A stretch of DNA of 58,319 nucleotides from Verrucomicrobiota bacterium (GTDB lineage: Bacteria; Verrucomicrobiota; Verrucomicrobiia; Chthoniobacterales; UBA6821): contig JAIOPL010000019.1 in the NCBI GenBank assembly GCA_021413925.1, forward strand, positions 1 through 58,319, in the 5' to 3' direction. This document shows, piece by piece, positions 26,754 through 34,071 of this stretch. Every line of letters starts with the position of its first letter. The first letter of the stretch is position 1. The notes under the pieces were generated by a model. It saw nothing but the letters and a program-made list of their open reading frames with translations, did not search any database and was not told the origin of the DNA. The position numbers were made by a program, and so were the translations under genes.

Positions 26754-26856
26754 CACCTCACTTCCTCACGCCTATATATATAGGCGTTGAGGTGTTGAGG
26801 TGTGAGGTGATAATTAGGGTGAGGTGTGCTTGAGGTGCACTTGAGGTGTTGAGGTG
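26754..26856. promoter_or_regulatory. Iteron-like repeat cluster with AT-rich palindrome (candidate origin)
   Basis: Seven TGAGGTG heptamers lie between 26787 and 26856 (five as TTGAGGTG; two pairs are directly abutting with 8-bp period). One inverted CACCTCA lies at 26754-26760. Between the inverted and direct sets is a perfect 18-bp palindrome CGCCTATATATATAGGCG at 26769-26786, easily melted in the centre. The cluster sits between the replication-ATPase gene and the terminase-small-like gene. Iterons plus an AT-rich palindrome beside a replication gene suggest a replication origin; a recognition site for the 26096 protein is the alternative. Confidence 0.65.
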
Positions 26857-26873
26857 CTTTCATGTTTTTACTC

Positions 26874-28289
26874 TTATGCAACCCTCTCCCACTCCCCATT
26901 TAGGTTTTGATGTATGATTGAGGTGGCCTTCATTCTGGCAAAGCGGCGTTCGGCTGTTGAATTGGAGATGTTTTGAAGCCCTTCGATGTCCTGAATGAAC
27001 TGCTTTGCCTTCCTTGCGCCATTGCGATTTACCAGCTCGGCTACCCTCATCAGCTCCTCCCTCTCCTGAGCGGCCTTCGCTGCGGCTGCGGCCTCCTTGC
27101 GCGTTCCTGCTATCGTCTCGAACTGCCCGGACTCATCATCCCATCCAAAGCGCGGCCCTTGTCCTTTGGGTAAATATCCATGACGGGAGGGGCCAAGCCA
27201 TACGGAAACTGAATCATCTTCCTTCTCCAGCATCACTAGGGACTCAGCCTTCCTTTCTAGTTGGCTTCCAAGATGCCCCCGTGACTTTGCTGTGAGCGTT
27301 CCGGGGTTGAGATGGAGAACAAGCAAGATGGGGCAATCAAATCGAATTGCCATGCGGTGCAGTTCTTCGACTAATCCGATAGCCTCTAGCTCATCATTTG
27401 GGGAAAGGCAAAGGTCGGCTACCCCGTCAACGATCACTAAAGCAATCCCGCCATGATCCGAACGGGCAGAACTCATTTCAGCCATTAGAGATTCCCTGCG
27501 TTCATTTGTTGGAACATCGGCAAGGCTATAACTGCGAAGCCATGCGGGGGGGGTGTTTATCCCGGCGCGGTGCAAGGCTCGCCTCACAAGCTGGTGATGA
27601 TCGTAACGGCTTTGCTCAGTATCAAAATGAATCACGGCCCGGCCCTTGTGATTCTCGGCAAGGATTCCGAGGTGTTCCTTGTTATCGAGCAGGGTTGCGA
27701 GCGTTGCGCCAATAACCGCCGATTTCCCCGCCTTGGCTTGCCCTGTAATGACGGCAAGGTTTCCAGCGGTGCAGATTCCTTGACCCGCTAGGGAAAGAAT
27801 GGGAACAGCCTTCGGTGGCGGGTTGAGTAGATCGAAGCGGCGATTTTTGAGTTTCCCCCCCGATTGTTCCGATGGAAGCATTTCAAGGAGCTTGATAGCT
27901 TCAGCGGGAGTCATTCCCCCCGCCATGTCATCAGCAAGGGCAGCAACGCACTTGCGTCCGTAGAGCTTGCGGAGCTTGTCCAGGCATTGCCCCAGAATCG
28001 CTTCGGAAGCTATCCCCTTACTTGCAACGGAGTCCACAAGGGCAAGTGCCGAAGGCCCTCCAACATGGGCAAGCTGCCCCGTCTGCATGAGATGATCGGT
28101 TAAGGTCATCCCATTTACGGAGTCCTTTTTTTCGATCTCACAAGCTGCCCGGTATATCGGGGCAAGAGCGTCGAACCATTCTGACAAGATGTCGGGGGAA
28201 TGATCTCGGATTGCTTCTAAGCCATGCCCGGCAACCATCCATCCCACGATGACCCTTTCGGCTTCAATGTCGGTGAAGGTTGCGCTCAT
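26874..28289 (-). CDS. Replication ATPase: DnaB N-terminal-like plus RecA-like helicase domain
   Basis: Protein of 471 residues. Residues 1-130 resemble the DnaB N-terminal domain (EAERVIVGWMVAG, followed by a VGGPSALALVDSV segment). Residues ~165-390 are a RecA-fold ATPase of the RepA/AAA_25 kind with Walker A GQAKAGKSAVIG and Walker B IALVIVDGVADL, a LVLHLNPG sensor and a SQLERKAESLVML strand. The C-terminus is a helical region with a possible winged helix. This is the architecture of mobilome replicative helicases or RepA-like proteins. With the iterons just downstream it suggests the element can replicate after excision. Confidence 0.8.
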   Translation of the reverse strand: MSATFTDIEAERVIVGWMVAGHGLEAIRDHSPDILSEWFDALAPIYRAACEIEKKDSVNGMTLTDHLMQTGQLAHVGGPSALALVDSVASKGIASEAILGQCLDKLRKLYGRKCVAALADDMAGGMTPAEAIKLLEMLPSEQSGGKLKNRRFDLLNPPPKAVPILSLAGQGICTAGNLAVITGQAKAGKSAVIGATLATLLDNKEHLGILAENHKGRAVIHFDTEQSRYDHHQLVRRALHRAGINTPPAWLRSYSLADVPTNERRESLMAEMSSARSDHGGIALVIVDGVADLCLSPNDELEAIGLVEELHRMAIRFDCPILLVLHLNPGTLTAKSRGHLGSQLERKAESLVMLEKEDDSVSVWLGPSRHGYLPKGQGPRFGWDDESGQFETIAGTRKEAAAAAKAAQEREELMRVAELVNRNGARKAKQFIQDIEGLQNISNSTAERRFARMKATSIIHQNLNGEWERVA

Positions 28290-28441
28290 CGTGCAGCCCC
28301 CGAACTGACTGACATTTGTCTGACCAGATTGGCAACGATTCGGTCGAACCGAACACGGAAGCCATCTGTGATATTTTTGTCTGCCCTGCGATCCTTCTTC
28401 AAGAGGGGGGGGCCTTTTTTGACTTTGGAGATATGGTACAT
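28286..28441 (-). CDS. Small basic protein coupled to the replication ATPase
   Basis: Fifty-one codons (MYHISKVKKGPPLLKKDRRA...), basic, with ITDGFRVRFDRIVANLVRQM resembling a short DNA-binding helix pair. Its TGA overlaps the ATG of the replication gene (ATGA), an arrangement typical of a regulator or loader of a Rep protein. Small size makes the call tentative. Confidence 0.4.
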   Translation of the reverse strand: MYHISKVKKGPPLLKKDRRADKNITDGFRVRFDRIVANLVRQMSVSSGAAR

Positions 28442-28489
28442 AGTTTTATCACGGAAGGGCCTCCTCACGGGGGCCTTTTCCTTTTTGGA

Positions 28490-28741
28490 TTAGGCGGCGC
28501 GGCGGGCTGAAGGGGAGATAACTTCCTTGTGGAATCCTCCTGACATTGCCTTTTGCTCAAATCGCTCTATTTCAGCGCGGCTGATGTATAACTTCCCGAA
28601 AATGTTGATCGTCGAGACGATTCCTTCCTTACGCCAGCGCCAGCCTGTCGTGCGGGTTTTGTCTATGCCTTCTAGCCATGCGTCGAAGGAGAGGAGGTTT
28701 CCGAGCGGGGTTTCTTTGGATGCTGTTATATGTGGTTGCAT
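28490..28741 (-). CDS. Excisionase/AlpA-like helix-turn-helix protein
   Basis: Eighty-three residues from the ATG at 28741; longer in-frame starts would overlap the divergent gene at 28771. The core FDAWLEGIDKTRTTGWRWRKEGIV followed by FGKLYISRAEIERFEQKA fits the MerR-like winged HTH of excisionases (HTH_17 type), where the second part is the wing. It would direct excision by the integrase or act as a regulator. It is divergent from the 28771 gene with only 29 bp between starts, so a shared promoter region is likely. Confidence 0.65.
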   Translation of the reverse strand: MQPHITASKETPLGNLLSFDAWLEGIDKTRTTGWRWRKEGIVSTINIFGKLYISRAEIERFEQKAMSGGFHKEVISPSARRAA

Positions 28742-28770
28742 AGTAACCCCCCTCGCCTTAATCTGAAAAT

Positions 28771-29439
28771 ATGAACGCCGGACAGAGAACAATAGAACAA
28801 ACCTTTTCGGGGTCATTCCGCCGGGGGGGTACTTTTGAGGCTCTGGGGGTTGCGCTAGGCATCTCCAACGCATCTCTCCGAAGGTGGGCGCGAAGCACTA
28901 AACGAGATGGAAGCTCGAAGATAACGGGGGCCCGCTTTATCCGTGGGAGGTGGGTGCTTCTCGGAAAGCTTACTGCAAAGCGCGTCGAGTCTATCCGATC
29001 TGGCTTGAACCTTCACCAGCATCTCCCCCCGGCTCCGAAGAAATGGAAGTGGAAGAGCAAGGAAGAGCGACTTCAGATGCTCGATAAAAAGATTCTAGCG
29101 GCTTGGGTGGCGCATGATGAAATTCAGCTACCCTCCCCGATTGCGGTTTTTTTTCTCAATCGCGGTGACCCTAGGGAAAAGGTTACCAACTACGGGCGAG
29201 CGATTAGCCCGGAGCGTTCTCTGGAATATCAGGAGCAAGAGAGACGGCGACTAATTGCAATGGCCCTTGAACTGAAGAGGGAGAAGCTTGCCCTCGGAAA
29301 GCGTCACTTAGACGGAGAGCTTAATCAGGAGGGAGTCACGGAATACCTTGAATCAGAAAAGACGAAGGCAAGGGCGGTGAAGGAAAAGCAGGGCTCTGGG
29401 TATGTTAAAAAACATCAGAGAGGGGTGAGATATCGCTAA
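28771..29439 (+). CDS. Element protein with N-terminal HTH, unknown
   Basis: Protein of 222 residues. The N-terminus TFEALGVALGISNASLRRWARS looks like a helix-turn-helix; the rest is strongly charged and helical (SKEERLQMLDKKILAAWVAH, RRRLIAMALELKREKLALGK) with a basic C-terminus. No family recognised. It is the only large plus-strand gene of the element and overlaps the integrase stop by four bases in convergent orientation. Position between excisionase and integrase suggests a role in regulation or DNA processing. Confidence 0.55.
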   Translation: MNAGQRTIEQTFSGSFRRGGTFEALGVALGISNASLRRWARSTKRDGSSKITGARFIRGRWVLLGKLTAKRVESIRSGLNLHQHLPPAPKKWKWKSKEERLQMLDKKILAAWVAHDEIQLPSPIAVFFLNRGDPREKVTNYGRAISPERSLEYQEQERRRLIAMALELKREKLALGKRHLDGELNQEGVTEYLESEKTKARAVKEKQGSGYVKKHQRGVRYR

Positions 29440-30662
29440 AGCTTCAGTCCCTCTGCAGCCTTGCGCTTATGTTCGCTGTTGAGATGCCCGTAGGTCTTGC
29501 CAACGAGAATCCCCCCGTCCTGATGCCCTAGCCATGCGGCAATCGTCATGAAGTCCACGCCTCCCATCACGCATTGGCTGGCGAAGTAGTGGCGGAAGTG
29601 GTGGAACCCTACTTCTGGCATTCCGACGATCTGGCGTACCATCTCGAAGCTAGGGCGTAGAGTTGCGGCGGGTTTGTCCAGTTTCCCCCTTCTAGCTGAA
29701 GGGAAAAGCCATTCTGTATCATCTGGCAGAGCGTCCAGAATCGCGGCAAGGGCTTTGCGTAGGGCCTCGCTGAACTGGATTGATCGGTTCTTTTTGCTCT
29801 TATTACTGGTAGCCCTGATTGATAAGATTCCCTCTTCCATCTGGACATTATCCCTTTTTATCTTGAGCGCTTCCTGCTCTCGGCAACCTGATGCGGAAAG
29901 GAAGGCGATCAGTAAAGCCAGCTGCTTCCCGTTCCGCGCGTGATAGGTCACCTCCTTGTTATCGATCTTGAAGGCGGCGGGGGTTGCTGCCTGTTGGATA
30001 AATCGCTCGATCTCATCGCGGGTCAATAGCCTCTTGGCATCCATCTCTTCCTCGTTCTGCTTATCAAGCCGGGGCGGGTGAGTAATCAGATTCAATTTCT
30101 TTGCGTACCCCATGCAATTATTGAAGGCAATCAGGTCGAGATTGATGGTTCGATTTTTAACCCCCTCCCGCGTTCGCTTGTTCACGAACGCAACAAGATC
30201 CTTCTCTTCGATGCGGTCAATCCGTTTGGCTCCGATATGTTCAATGAGACGCTGAAGGGATTGCTTCTCATGGTCACGAGTACTTTTCCTCTTTGAGAGA
30301 TAACCCATGCCCCTATTGCGGCGCGTTCCGATGTTTGATTCAAGGTACTGCTCTACCAGCTTGGAAAGGCTGGGGCGTACCCCCGGAAGCTTGATGTCCC
30401 CCTTATGCTTCTCGGTGCGCTTGCCTTCAGCCTCGACGATGGCATGGTCAAGACGGGTTGCCTCAAGAGGAATCCGAAGAGCGCGGGTCTTTCCATCTGG
30501 GAGGGTTACCCGCATCTGTGCGTAGTACCTCCCGTTGCGAGTCACCATCCCTCGCACTTTGCGATTGCGAGAATCTGTCACAGCGTGGAATCTTCCAGCG
30601 TGATCCTTGCCTTTTACATTTGTGCCTTCTGCGCTGCTCTTTTGGGGTGCTTTGCGTCTCAT
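29436..30662 (-). CDS. Tyrosine recombinase (integrase) of the element
   Basis: Site-specific integrase of 408 residues. The catalytic set is complete: Arg in SASGCREQEALKI, Lys in the beta-hairpin (TSNKSKKNRS), His-x-x-Arg in VGFHHFRHYFASQ, His in WLGHQDGG and the nucleophilic Tyr in KTYGHLNSEH. An N-terminal AP2-like arm-binding region (NGRYYAQMRVTLPDGKTRAL) and a SAM-like core-binding domain precede it. The ATG at 30662 is preferred: the 12 codons upstream (to 30698) run through two GTCGCACA sites. It lies next to attR and should act on the tRNA anticodon-loop site. Confidence 0.92.
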   Translation of the reverse strand: MRRKAPQKSSAEGTNVKGKDHAGRFHAVTDSRNRKVRGMVTRNGRYYAQMRVTLPDGKTRALRIPLEATRLDHAIVEAEGKRTEKHKGDIKLPGVRPSLSKLVEQYLESNIGTRRNRGMGYLSKRKSTRDHEKQSLQRLIEHIGAKRIDRIEEKDLVAFVNKRTREGVKNRTINLDLIAFNNCMGYAKKLNLITHPPRLDKQNEEEMDAKRLLTRDEIERFIQQAATPAAFKIDNKEVTYHARNGKQLALLIAFLSASGCREQEALKIKRDNVQMEEGILSIRATSNKSKKNRSIQFSEALRKALAAILDALPDDTEWLFPSARRGKLDKPAATLRPSFEMVRQIVGMPEVGFHHFRHYFASQCVMGGVDFMTIAAWLGHQDGGILVGKTYGHLNSEHKRKAAEGLKL

Positions 30663-30671
30663 GGCGTAAAA

Positions 30672-30691
30672 GTCGCACAAAATGTCGCACA
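30672..30691. promoter_or_regulatory. Two GTCGCACA sites at the integrase start
   Basis: Octamers at 30672-30679 and 30684-30691 with the 12-bp period seen at the left end of the element. They lie immediately upstream of the preferred integrase ATG, so they could serve both as integrase arm sites and as an autoregulatory operator. Confidence 0.65.
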
Positions 30692-30743
30692 GAGTCAATT
30701 TCTTTCATCCCCCTCCCCTTTGGATCTAGTGTTTATGAGCTTA

Positions 30744-30816
30744 GGCGGTGTAGTCCAATGGCAGAGACAAGCGACTTAAAATCGCTCCAGTGTGGGTTCG
30801 AGTCCCACCACCGCTA
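30744..30816 (+). tRNA. tRNA-Leu(UAA)-like gene with short variable loop; contains attR
   Basis: A 73-base cloverleaf can be folded: acceptor GGCGGTG/CACCGCT with one G-U pair, D arm with GTC/GAC, anticodon stem AGCGA/TCGCT, loop CTTAAAA giving anticodon UAA, variable loop CCAGT, T arm GTGGG-TTCGAGT-CCCAC, discriminator A. The anticodon reads UUA (leucine) and A73 agrees with leucine, but the variable loop has only five bases whereas bacterial tRNA-Leu normally has a long variable arm. No CCA is encoded. Bases 30744-30781 are the attR repeat, so the 5' half of the gene comes from the element. Confidence 0.8.
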
Positions 30817-30856
30817 GATTTTTATTTGTCAAACCTGGGTTTATGGAATCGTTACG

Positions 30857-30868
30857 CTCACGTGAGCC
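30857..30868. promoter_or_regulatory. 12-bp palindrome GCTCACGTGAGC
   Basis: Perfect 12-mer palindrome in the 206-bp spacer between the tRNA and the first of three PEP-CTERM genes. Possible regulator-binding site; nothing more can be said. Confidence 0.3.
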
Positions 30869-31022
30869 TAAGCTGGGTTGCAAGAGCGCATCCGACATAG
30901 AGGGAGCGCGGACAGATGGCAGCTACTCATTCCCGTTAGAGTGACTAGTGGCGCCCATTAGCTTCGGCTAGGCGTCACTGCCAATATTGTCAGACCGGAG
31001 ATTGCTTCAAGTTGGTGGTGTT

Positions 31023-31973
31023 ATGAAAACACTAAACCAACACAACACATCCTTTGATCCGATCAAGAGCCAAGGAGGGTGCAGAAAAAAACAACAAAAC
31101 TTCACCCTGATCTGCTGCGTGGCACTCGGACTCATGTCCATCGTCACGGCAAGGGCCGCATTTGATCTCGGAGCGGCGGATCCTTACACCGTGCTCTACG
31201 AGGGAAAAGATTCAGTAAGATTCGATGCCTCCGCCTCCTTGGAAGGAAACATCGGGCTCGCCCAAGGAGCTTCCCTCTATCTGAATCCCACCAGCCAGAT
31301 TAAAGGAAATGTCGACTTTGCCGGCGCCACAAACATCACGGGCGGGAATCTTGTGACAGGGTCGATCTCCGGCAATGTCGGCGCCGTGACCACTGCCATC
31401 AACGACATGAACGCATTCTCCTTAACCAAGGCAGCGCTTTCTGGCACTGATCTAGAAATCAACCTGCCAGGGGATCAGACGATCAATGCAACCGCCGGCA
31501 TACTGAATGGCAACGATTACGTCTTCAATGTAACTGCTTTCAAATTTGAGGGCGGCAAAACATTGACCATTAATGCAGGCGTTGCGGGGAATAATGTGGT
31601 CTTTAACTGCGCATCCCTGAAGAACGCAGACTTCAACGGGAAAATCGTTCTCAATGGGCTCACCGCCAACGATGTTTTGTGGAACTTCTCTTCGTCCGAT
31701 ACAACAGTCGGTTTTGATACCGACCTTGGTTTCAAAGGGCAAGCCGACGTCGAGGGCATCTTTCTTAACCCACATGGCACCATCACCATTGGTGGAAATG
31801 CAGAGGTGTGCGGCCGTGTCTTCGGGGGAGTAGAGGGCGTCCTGAGAATCAATGGAGGAACCCAGATTAATGCAACATGCGATGTTGTCCCTGAGCCCTC
31901 GACCTATCTCCTGATGGGTGTAGGCATCCTGACCGTTGGAATGATCTACCGTCATAAGAATGTCCAGTCATAG
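31023..31973 (+). CDS. PEP-CTERM protein, choice-of-anchor A-like
   Basis: Secreted protein of 316 residues from the ATG at 31023 (GTTATGAAAA context shared with the two later PEP-CTERM genes). The signal peptide is long, ending ...VALGLMSIVTARAAF. The body is a beta-rich domain with GNVDFAGATNITGG, LPGDQTINATAGIL and GIFLNPHGTITIGGNAEVCGRVFGG, matching the repeat order of choice-of-anchor A / ice-binding-like adhesive domains. The C-terminus VPEPSTYLLMGVGILTVGMI then YRHKN is a PEP-CTERM sorting tail. It is paralogous to the 34072 gene. Probably exported into the matrix or held at the surface. Confidence 0.88.
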   Translation: MKTLNQHNTSFDPIKSQGGCRKKQQNFTLICCVALGLMSIVTARAAFDLGAADPYTVLYEGKDSVRFDASASLEGNIGLAQGASLYLNPTSQIKGNVDFAGATNITGGNLVTGSISGNVGAVTTAINDMNAFSLTKAALSGTDLEINLPGDQTINATAGILNGNDYVFNVTAFKFEGGKTLTINAGVAGNNVVFNCASLKNADFNGKIVLNGLTANDVLWNFSSSDTTVGFDTDLGFKGQADVEGIFLNPHGTITIGGNAEVCGRVFGGVEGVLRINGGTQINATCDVVPEPSTYLLMGVGILTVGMIYRHKNVQS

Positions 31974-32000
31974 GAACGTCTTGACGGAATAACACTACCA

Positions 32001-32038
32001 AAGACCCGTCTCCCGCTACGGGTGACGGGTCTTTTATC
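32001..32038 (+). terminator. Terminator after the first PEP-CTERM gene of the trio
   Basis: Ten-base perfect stem AAGACCCGTC / GACGGGTCTT with a 13-base loop, followed by TTATCTT. Confidence 0.85.
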
Positions 32039-32068
32039 TTATGAATCGCGAACGACTTTTACTCACTC

Positions 32069-32485
32069 GTGGTGAACATGCTTGTGACCCTCCCTCGTAC
32101 CCCTCGTGGGGCTCGTGCGACCACCGACTTCTCCTTACCTCTGCACCAATGGATCAGTTACCCTCCCTATCCTAACTCGATCACCGACACGAATCCTGTA
32201 GTCCTCGGCAGACCCTACGGATCAGTGGACGAGCTGGATTTGGTCTTTGCCGACATAGGACAGACCACCACCTGGAACCTGATGATCGACCCCATCTCCC
32301 AGTATGGACACTTCACTACGGGGGCGACGAATGCCAGTCAGTTCATTGTCGAGGGGGAGCAGCACTACTGGATGAGTATAGCAATCGACCGTCGAACCGG
32401 CGCGATCGTCGTCGATCGTCAGTCAGCAACTCGAAGCAGTCCAAGAGTAGCCGTTCAGGAAGAGACTCACTGCTTTATCCAATAG
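32069..32485 (+). CDS. Hypothetical protein, possibly a gene remnant
   Basis: Open frame of 138 codons without a signal peptide. The middle (PVVLGRPYGSVDELDLVFAD, WLMIDPISQYGHF-like spacing) and IVEGEQHYWMSIAIDRRTGA look protein-like, but no family is recognised. The start is uncertain: it follows a terminator by about 30 bp and has no clear ribosome-binding site. A truncated pilin-like or secretion-associated protein is one possibility. A T-rich hairpin region near 32505-32545 follows it. Confidence 0.35.
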   Translation: MVNMLVTLPRTPRGARATTDFSLPLHQWISYPPYPNSITDTNPVVLGRPYGSVDELDLVFADIGQTTTWNLMIDPISQYGHFTTGATNASQFIVEGEQHYWMSIAIDRRTGAIVVDRQSATRSSPRVAVQEETHCFIQ

Positions 32486-32694
32486 TCTCGACACGGTTTA
32501 CATCCCCGGTCTCTCTGCCACGAGGGAGCGCGGTGGGGCTTTTTTCCAGGGGAAGTAATGGGACGAGATATCCCTGCGGACAGATTCAGAACAACTAGTC
32601 AATCCTAGTAGATGGAGTAGTCGGCAGCATTAGCATGATCTAGCTGTGACCGCCAATAGACGCGAACACCGGCCGGTTTTAATGTGGCAACGTT

Positions 32695-33366
32695 ATGAAA
32701 AAAACCATCCATAGTCTGACACGGAAGACACTCCTGCTTGGTGGAGTTTTACTGCCTTTACTGCTTAGCGCAGGCACATCACTCCGAGGAGATACCAATA
32801 ACTGGTACATCGCCACCGATATCACGGGGGCCAATACCACAATCGACACCAATCACCTGAGTTCCTGGATATTCATTGCCAATACCGACGTGAACATCTG
32901 GGGGGGAGATTTCGTGATGAAGTCCGGGTCGTCAACGGTGGCGGACCTCACCTTCTCGCTCTACTATGGGGCCCTCACTCCAACGGATCTCTTTTCGGGC
33001 TCCAACAGTGCAGCTCTGATCACGAACATTACGCTCTCGAATGCTCAATTCAATATCCAGAATCCGCCGCAGGGACAGTCGTACAATCCCGTGATCTTCC
33101 AGTTCACCAACTCCTCTGGAAGCAATGCTCCGGTAGCACTCTCCAATGGAGTCACCTACACGGCCGCTCTGACATCTCCTGCCGGCACACAGGGATCCGA
33201 TCAATACTTCATCAAGGACGGTCTTGCACTTCTCTCAACCACCAACATCCCGCCAGTCCTCGATACCAACACCATCACGGATATTCCCGAGCCTGCTCCC
33301 TATGCATTCATGGGATTAGGTGCGCTGATTCTAGCCATAGCATACGGTCGTCGCCACATGAGCTGA
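32695..33366 (+). CDS. PEP-CTERM protein, choice-of-anchor R-like
   Basis: Secreted protein of 223 residues. Signal peptide KTLLLGGVLLPLLLSAGTSLRG; beta-sandwich body with WIFIANTDVNIWGGDFVMKS, LTFSLYYGALTPTDLFSGSN and a later FQFTNSSGSNAPVALSNG, the pattern of choice-of-anchor R domains. The C-terminus is IPEPAPYAFMGLGALILAIA followed by YGRRHMS, a PEP-CTERM tail. A terminator follows at once. It lies between two choice-of-anchor A-like paralogues and shares their leader motif, so the three may be co-regulated although each has its own transcription unit. Confidence 0.88.
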   Translation: MKKTIHSLTRKTLLLGGVLLPLLLSAGTSLRGDTNNWYIATDITGANTTIDTNHLSSWIFIANTDVNIWGGDFVMKSGSSTVADLTFSLYYGALTPTDLFSGSNSAALITNITLSNAQFNIQNPPQGQSYNPVIFQFTNSSGSNAPVALSNGVTYTAALTSPAGTQGSDQYFIKDGLALLSTTNIPPVLDTNTITDIPEPAPYAFMGLGALILAIAYGRRHMS

Positions 33367-33395
33367 TCACCAGGAACCGAAATCTCCAAAACTCA

Positions 33396-33432
33396 ACCTG
33401 TTCCACTCTCAAGAGGTGGAACGGGTTTTTTT
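33396..33432 (+). terminator. Terminator after the choice-of-anchor R gene
   Basis: Stem ACCTGTTCCAC / GTGGAACGGGT (one G-U pair), loop TCTCAAGAG-like, then a run of T. Strong rho-independent terminator. Confidence 0.88.
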
Positions 33433-33433
33433 C

Positions 33434-34071
33434 TTGACCGCAAACAGGTCCTACATGATTACATTGCAGGTACCGGTTGGTTATACCCCCTATAACATTA
33501 TGCCTCGCCATCTCCGAAAGTTCCGGGAACTCAACGCCCAGATCCGTCAACGCAATCTTAAGCAGGAGGGTGAGCAGCGTCCGCCATCCAGTAGTTCTAA
33601 TGCCCAGCAACTAGCAACCAGAAATCAACAACTAGGCGAGAATAACCAGGACGGGTCAAATAGCGGTATTGTTGATAGTGGCGAAGAATAAAACCTCCGC
33701 GTATCAGAATCCGGAATAGCACTCTCCGCCTGATTTCATACCAATTCAGCGAAGAAGAATGAGATCTCCCGCTGCTCTTTATTGATTTTCTCTGCGCCTC
33801 TGCGCGACTGCGGGAGAATAAATCAGAAACCATCTGTAATATGCCACGCAGGCCTGCTGATGAGCGCCTGCTTTAGCAATCAAGCAATTCCAGATGAAAT
33901 CCCTCCTCTCCTCCTCAGCGGGATCACCCCCTCCCCACTTCATCTCTCGGTCATCGATCTGCAGGAGGCATGGTTAAAACCATTAGATGCCGTAGTGGCG
34001 ATTCATAGGGCGCGTTAGCACATTCAGCCAATATTCAGGAGTCTCTTGGCGGGTTTAAGGTTGGTCTCGTT
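33434..34071. other. Gene-poor 640-bp spacer with repeats and PEP-CTERM leader
   Basis: An open frame to 33691 is judged unlikely to be a gene because its second half translates a low-complexity CAACTAGCAACCAGAAATCA-type stretch. A GCGCCTCTGCGCGACTGCGG-type dispersed repeat lies at about 33789-33816. The last ~90 bp hold the leader of the next gene, including GCCAATA 45 bp before the ATG. Nothing else recognisable. Confidence 0.5.

Noticed and set aside
26600-26899. 99-codon minus-strand frame across the iteron region
   Set aside because: It runs through repeated TGAGGTG and the AT palindrome and overlaps the stop of the replication gene; better explained as a regulatory or origin region.
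33416-33691. 91-codon frame after the choice-of-anchor R gene
   Set aside because: It starts inside the terminator, and its second half is low-complexity repeat sequence; judged noncoding.
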